The notes under the pieces are model-generated. The model saw nothing but the letters and a program-made list of their open reading frames with translations. It was not told where the DNA came from and did no database searches. This document shows positions 59,916 to 64,000 of a DNA stretch of 64,000 bases, piece after piece (position 1 is the stretch's first letter; each line of letters starts with the position of its first letter). Made by a program: the position numbers and the translations under genes. Source of the DNA: Clostridia bacterium. Its GTDB lineage: Bacteria > Bacillota > Clostridia > Oscillospirales > Acutalibacteraceae. The stretch is taken from positions 1 to 64,000 of the forward strand of contig JAFSAR010000003.1 in the NCBI GenBank assembly GCA_017442225.1, written 5' to 3'.

Positions 59916-61346
59916 CTATTTTGTAAGTGGCGTTACGAATACACCTTCGCCGTAAGCAAGTTCGAGTTCAAGCTTTCCCTCTTCATCAAGGGTAACAATT
60001 TCGGGTGTGCCGCTGTAATCCTCACCGCCGTAGATTGCAACAGCGGTGCAATCCTTAAAGGTTGCGGTTACGGTGTTGCTCTTTTCACGATCCGCCCAGT
60101 TTAAGAACATATACGCTTCACCGTATTCATCGCTTGTAAAGCGGCTTACAATCATATCCTGCGTGCCTTTGGCAGATACATAATTTTCTGTGTTTTTCAA
60201 TGTTACAAATTCAAGATTTTCGTCATATTCAAGCGGGCACACACGGAAGGTCTGGTCTACCGAACCCGAAACGCCGATTGTAGTATCCCAATCATAAGAC
60301 AGGATTACATCAGCAAAAGACTGTATTTCTTTATGTAATTTTTGCAGACTGTAATAAACATCACTCGGTGTATCGTCACGATTCAATATGCAATTATCAT
60401 ACATATAAACCGAATTGCCGTCTTCATCAAATGATTTTGGTACAGAATAGCAATAATACTGTAAAGTGTCAGCGCCAAAAGCGAGAGCGTTGTATATCTC
60501 CCAACGAAGATCGCTTTCACTGAGGCTCATTTCAAATTCCTTTTTGCCCTCGTCAGCGCCACCGACACTTGACTGTAGAATATAGGCGGGTTTAACGTTG
60601 TATTTCTTCGCAGAGTTTGCAATATACTCATAGTTTGCAAGCAGTGTACCGTCATCTAGGGTATAATTTTGATGGAAGGGATAAACATCTACCGATACAA
60701 ATGGATTTTCAAACGGCTCCATAAAGGTTTTTTCATAAAGTTCCATCATCTCGTCATAAGAATCAAAGCCCCTACTTGAAACAGCAGTAATAGGAATAAG
60801 ATTAACTATAAATTTAGCATTGGGATATACCTTTTTAAAGTCTTCAACAAGGGTTTTGTTACCATATGTTTCAAAATGGTTTTCATTATTCCAATTTTTC
60901 AGGTACGGCTCATCGCAGATATGTATACCAGTGATTATATATTTGTATTCACCATAAATATCGTGCTTACTAAATGGAGTTTCACCATAAAAATCCTCGT
61001 CTTCTTCACAACGCGGAACTATCCAGTCATTGTAATTTAGAATAGCGTTAAGTCCTACTTTTTTACAATATTCAAGGGCAGTCATAGTACGATCAGAGCC
61101 GAGATAAAACTGTTCTTCACTGGTGTAGCCAAGTGAATGATTTATCATTGCAAGGGTAGTAAAGCCTACATCCTTATATTGCTGAAAACTTTCCTCACTT
61201 ATTTCGTAAGGCGCCCAGAAGCCCGAAATCTCAAACTGTTTAGATGCATACTGCGGCAAATCTTTTTCGGTATGCTTTTTATCACAAGCCGTAAAACATA
61301 GCGGCATTGTTAATGCTAAAACAATTGCTAAAATTCTTTTAAACAT
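59916..61346 (-). CDS. Lipoprotein with glycosidase-like barrel, paralog 3
   Basis: Signal MFKRILAIVLALTMPLCFTAC, nearly equal to that of paralog 2, so these signals were copied recently. Shared motifs: SGFWAPYEISEESFQQYKDV, IITGIHICDEPYLKNW, FVSVDVYPFHQN, LQSSVGGADEGKKEFEMSLS and ALAFGADTLQYYCYSVPKSF. An insertion GGADEGKK before the SLSESDLRWE segment sets it apart. AAAGGGTG precedes the ATG. Confidence 0.8.
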   Translation of the reverse strand: MFKRILAIVLALTMPLCFTACDKKHTEKDLPQYASKQFEISGFWAPYEISEESFQQYKDVGFTTLAMINHSLGYTSEEQFYLGSDRTMTALEYCKKVGLNAILNYNDWIVPRCEEDEDFYGETPFSKHDIYGEYKYIITGIHICDEPYLKNWNNENHFETYGNKTLVEDFKKVYPNAKFIVNLIPITAVSSRGFDSYDEMMELYEKTFMEPFENPFVSVDVYPFHQNYTLDDGTLLANYEYIANSAKKYNVKPAYILQSSVGGADEGKKEFEMSLSESDLRWEIYNALAFGADTLQYYCYSVPKSFDEDGNSVYMYDNCILNRDDTPSDVYYSLQKLHKEIQSFADVILSYDWDTTIGVSGSVDQTFRVCPLEYDENLEFVTLKNTENYVSAKGTQDMIVSRFTSDEYGEAYMFLNWADREKSNTVTATFKDCTAVAIYGGEDYSGTPEIVTLDEEGKLELELAYGEGVFVTPLTK

Positions 61347-61364
61347 ATTTTCACCCTTTGTATC

Positions 61365-61393
61365 ATAGGCTGACGAAATTTTCGTCAGCCTAT
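61365..61393 (-). repeat. Perfect intergenic hairpin between paralogs 4 and 3
   Basis: ATAGGCTGACGAA (61365-61377) and TTCGTCAGCCTAT (61381-61393) form a 13-base stem. On the minus strand no T run follows, so it is more likely an RNA-stability or attenuation element than a full terminator. Confidence 0.65.
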
Positions 61394-61407
61394 AAAATAA
61401 TTTTTTA

Positions 61408-62808
61408 TTATTTTGTAAGCGGAGTTACAAACACACCCTCGCCGTAAGCAAGATCAAGTGTAAGATTTCCTTCTTCATCAAGGGTAACAATTTCGGGTGT
61501 ACCGCTGTAATCTACTCCACCGTAGATGGCAACAGCAGTGCAGTCTTTAAGCTTCGCTACAACCGTATTACTGTTATCGCGGTCAGCAAAGTTTACAAAC
61601 ATATACGCTTCGCCGTATTCTTCGCTGGTGAAATGACTGATAATCAAATCCTGTGTAGCAGTTGCAGACACATAATGCTTTGCATCATTGAATTTTTCAT
61701 ATTCAAAATTTTCATCATATTCAAGCGCACCTACACGAAAAGCCGTATCCTCACTGCCCGAAACACCTATCGACTTATCCCAATCATAAGACAGGATTAC
61801 GCTTGCAAAGCTTTGAATTTCTTTATTCAGCTTTTGCAGATAATAATATATATCGCTTGGTGTATCATCCTGATTTAGTATACAGTAATCATACATATAA
61901 TCTATACTGCCATCTTCTTTAAACGATTTAGGAACCGAATAGCAATAATATTGCAGAGCGTCGGCGCCAAAAGCAATTGCAGCATTTATCTCCCAACGCA
62001 AATCACTTTCGCTAAGACTCTTTTCAAATTCGTTTCCAACGCTTGACTGCAGAATAATTCCCGGTTTTATACCGTATTTTTTTGCAGAGTTTGCAATTAA
62101 CTCGTAATTCATGGCAAGCATAGTGTCATCACTTGTATTGTCTTTATGAAACGGATAAACATCTACCGATATAAACGGATTGCTGAACGGCTCCATAAAA
62201 CTTTCTTCATAAACTTCTATCATGTGAATATATGAATCAAAGCCGGCAAAGCCGTTTGAAGTTATCGCAAACGGAAGAAGGTTTACTATGTATTTAGCAT
62301 TAGGATAAACCTTTTTAAAATCGTCAACAAGAGTTTTGTTGCCATAAACCGGTATATGTTTGGCCTGAGGCTCATCGCAGATATGAACACCTGTTATAAT
62401 ATCCTTGTAATCTCCGTATAGGTCGTATTTGCTGAAAGGTGTTTCTCCGTTATAATCAGGATCATTTTCTGTCCATTCTGCCATCCAATCGTTATATCCA
62501 ATAATGGCTTTAAGACCGACCTTTTTGCAAACTTCAAGCGCTTTCATAGTGCGGTCAGAACCAAGATAGAACTGCTCTTCACTTGTACGGCTTAAAGAGT
62601 GGTTTATCATAGCAAGGGTATTAAAGCCGGCATCCTTATATTGCTGAAAACTTTCCTCACTTATCTCATACGGAGCCCAAAAGCACGAAATTTCAAACTG
62701 CTTTTCTCTGTATTCGGGTAGGTCTGATAAATCGTATTTTTTATCGCAACCGATAAGACCAAACACCATAATCAGACATAAAGATAACGCTAAGATTCTT
62801 TTAAACAT
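61408..62808 (-). CDS. Lipoprotein with glycosidase-like barrel, paralog 4 (first in operon)
   Basis: Signal MFKRILALSLCLIMVFGLIGC, then DKKYDLSDLPEYREKQFEIS and the shared domain: CFWAPYEISEESFQQYKDAG, IITGVHICDEPQAKHIPVYG, FISVDVYPFHKDN, EINAAIAFGADALQYYCYSV, and the C-terminal YGGVDYSGTPEIVTLDEEGN. AGGAGAG precedes the ATG. It is the promoter-proximal member; an upstream gap of 130 bases holds a hairpin (62850-62874) and the likely promoter. Confidence 0.8.
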   Translation of the reverse strand: MFKRILALSLCLIMVFGLIGCDKKYDLSDLPEYREKQFEISCFWAPYEISEESFQQYKDAGFNTLAMINHSLSRTSEEQFYLGSDRTMKALEVCKKVGLKAIIGYNDWMAEWTENDPDYNGETPFSKYDLYGDYKDIITGVHICDEPQAKHIPVYGNKTLVDDFKKVYPNAKYIVNLLPFAITSNGFAGFDSYIHMIEVYEESFMEPFSNPFISVDVYPFHKDNTSDDTMLAMNYELIANSAKKYGIKPGIILQSSVGNEFEKSLSESDLRWEINAAIAFGADALQYYCYSVPKSFKEDGSIDYMYDYCILNQDDTPSDIYYYLQKLNKEIQSFASVILSYDWDKSIGVSGSEDTAFRVGALEYDENFEYEKFNDAKHYVSATATQDLIISHFTSEEYGEAYMFVNFADRDNSNTVVAKLKDCTAVAIYGGVDYSGTPEIVTLDEEGNLTLDLAYGEGVFVTPLTK

Positions 62809-62849
62809 AATTTTCTCTCCTTTTTATGATTAAATTTTGGTAATGCAAA

Positions 62850-62874
62850 GCGCATAAGGATGTCGCCTATGCGC
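62850..62874 (-). terminator. Hairpin after the Na/Pi gene
   Basis: GCGCATA (62850-62856) pairs with TATGCGC (62868-62874), with an inner GG/CC pair. It is a possible terminator for the cotransporter gene. Confidence 0.5.
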
Positions 62875-62938
62875 GATAAAGAGCCAAAAGATGCCTTTAA
62901 ACTGCCCTTTTAGGCTGTTTAGAGTTTAAATACTTTAG

Positions 62939-64000
62939 TTAATCAAGACTGTATTTCTTTTCATATTCGCCGTATTCTTCCACAAAATTGCCTACCGCCG
63001 CAGTCTTTACCTTGCGTAGATACTTATGAGTATCAAGCTTAGGTGAATCCTGCTGTATGGTATAAACCGCTACGTTTGAACAGTGGTCTGATACTCTTTC
63101 CATATTGGTAAGCAAGTCGGAAAATACAAATCCCATTTGCACGGTACATTCGCCTTTTTGCAAACGGTCGATATGACGGGATTTAAGCTCATCCTTGAGC
63201 TTGTCGATTACCTGCTCGATAGGCTCTACGTGTGAAGCCGCCTCAAAGTCATCATTTATAAACGAGTCAACAGTAATATTTACGATTTCTTTAAGAGCAT
63301 CCGTCATAATGGAAATTTCGCGCTTTGCGTCATCCGAGAAAACAATATTTTTTTCTTTGATTTCTAAAGCCGTTCCGCAAAGATTTAATGCGTGGTCGCT
63401 GATTCTTTCAAAATCGCTGAGTGAGTGAAGCATACGTGACACTGCATGTGAATCGTCTTCTGATAAATTATTACTGCTTAACCGCACAAGATATGTACCA
63501 AGCTTATCCTCATATTTATCGGTCAGCGTTTCCATATCACGAACAAACTGTGATTTTTGTTCATCATAACCGTCAATCAGTTCAAGAGATGTAATAATTG
63601 CGGTTTTTGTGTGCTTTGCCATTTCGTTTGAAAGGCGGCGACACTCGCTGATAGCAAGGGGTGTGTTGTTGAATATACGCTCGTCCAAAAATACGGTATG
63701 TTGTTTTTCATCCTTACCTTCGGTAACGATTTTTGTGCAAAACTTTATAATCAATTTTTTTATTGGGAACAAAACGACTGTTGTAACAACATTAAATAAT
63801 GTATGAATAATAGCAATGTCAACCATTCTTACATCGACACTTTTTAACCAATCTACACCGAATATTGGCAACAAATACATAATAATCATACAAAGCGCCG
63901 AGCCAAACACATTTACAAAAAAGTGCATCATTACTACACGTTTTGCATTTTTATTGGTACCTACGCTTGAAATAAGCGCGGTAACACAAGTACCTATATT
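62939..64000 (-). CDS. Na/Pi cotransporter family protein, N-terminus cut by window edge
   Basis: The frame is open through the right edge; the first codons in the window read NIGTCVTALISSVGTNKNAK, the QSSS/GTN-type transporter core of NptA/YjbB proteins. Then membrane segments and a C-terminal PhoU-like helical domain (CRRLSNEMAKHTKTAIITSL; HSLSDFERISDHALNLCGTA; LLTNMERVSDHCSNVAVYTI), with the E..SDH motifs of PhoU repeats. It moves phosphate with sodium, or controls such flow. Confidence 0.9.
   Translation of the reverse strand, partial: NIGTCVTALISSVGTNKNAKRVVMMHFFVNVFGSALCMIIMYLLPIFGVDWLKSVDVRMVDIAIIHTLFNVVTTVVLFPIKKLIIKFCTKIVTEGKDEKQHTVFLDERIFNNTPLAISECRRLSNEMAKHTKTAIITSLELIDGYDEQKSQFVRDMETLTDKYEDKLGTYLVRLSSNNLSEDDSHAVSRMLHSLSDFERISDHALNLCGTALEIKEKNIVFSDDAKREISIMTDALKEIVNITVDSFINDDFEAASHVEPIEQVIDKLKDELKSRHIDRLQKGECTVQMGFVFSDLLTNMERVSDHCSNVAVYTIQQDSPKLDTHKYLRKVKTAAVGNFVEEYGEYEKKYSLD

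Overview
The window reads as a chromosome piece from a low-GC, spore-forming member of the Clostridia (Eubacteriales), most likely a gut-type Oscillospiraceae/Ruminococcaceae relative. The reasons are a SigG-type sporulation sigma fragment, a threonyl T-box, a yybP-ykoY manganese riboswitch, RNase Y, YlxM-Ffh-RpsP-KhpA-RimM-TrmD gene order, and strong AGGAGG-type ribosome binding sites. The genus cannot be fixed from sequence reading alone.

Left part (1-12.1 kb): a beta-CASP metallo-hydrolase (cut by the window edge), MntP with its riboswitch, an OmpR-type two-component system, and an eleven-gene, one-direction lipid operon (CDP-alcohol phosphotransferase, YjdF-like membrane protein, CrtO-like acyltransferase, GT28 diacylglycerol glycosyltransferase, PlsC, DagK, small membrane protein, small alarmone synthetase, CdsA, alpha/beta hydrolase, acyl-ACP thioesterase). 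Four promoters here (hydrolase, MntP leader, two-component system, lipid operon) each carry three tandem 11-base GTTGA-type units just upstream of the -10 region, which looks like one regulon of the local response regulator. Two operon genes carry single frameshifts.

Mobile zone (12.1-17.8 kb): 1.5 kb of non-coding DNA with two phased repeat arrays, a 61-residue ORF, a large serine recombinase, an AAA ATPase with a nuclease-like tail, and then the 3' part of sigG without its 5' part. This is the picture expected if an element sits inside sigG, as skin sits in sigK, but a decayed fragment or an assembly join would look the same.

Middle (17.8-48.9 kb): a DUF4153/HTH/DUF2975 membrane cluster, DegV, GH13 and GlgP for glucan breakdown, an acyltransferase pair with a GH38 mannosidase, RNase Y, FkbM methyltransferase, rhamnulokinase, esterase-galactokinase, acetate kinase, TmcAL, SulP and ClC transporters, an OppA-like lipoprotein, and the conserved ylxM-ffh-rpsP-khpA-rimM-trmD run.

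Right (48.9-64 kb): an EcoRII-like restriction endonuclease and a Dcm-type methylase, divergent around a nested palindrome; tRNA-Pro(GGG) with a decayed copy; HPr; glutamate dehydrogenase; a T-box-controlled thrS lacking the TGS domain, with an unusual run of hairpins and a MITE in its leader; a second CDP-alcohol phosphotransferase; four tandem paralogous lipoproteins with glycosidase-like barrels; and a Na/Pi cotransporter cut by the window end.

The most unusual non-coding signals are several compact structures in which an outer inverted repeat encloses three or four hairpins (40.8 kb, two at 53.8-54.0 kb, a larger one at 26.7 kb).
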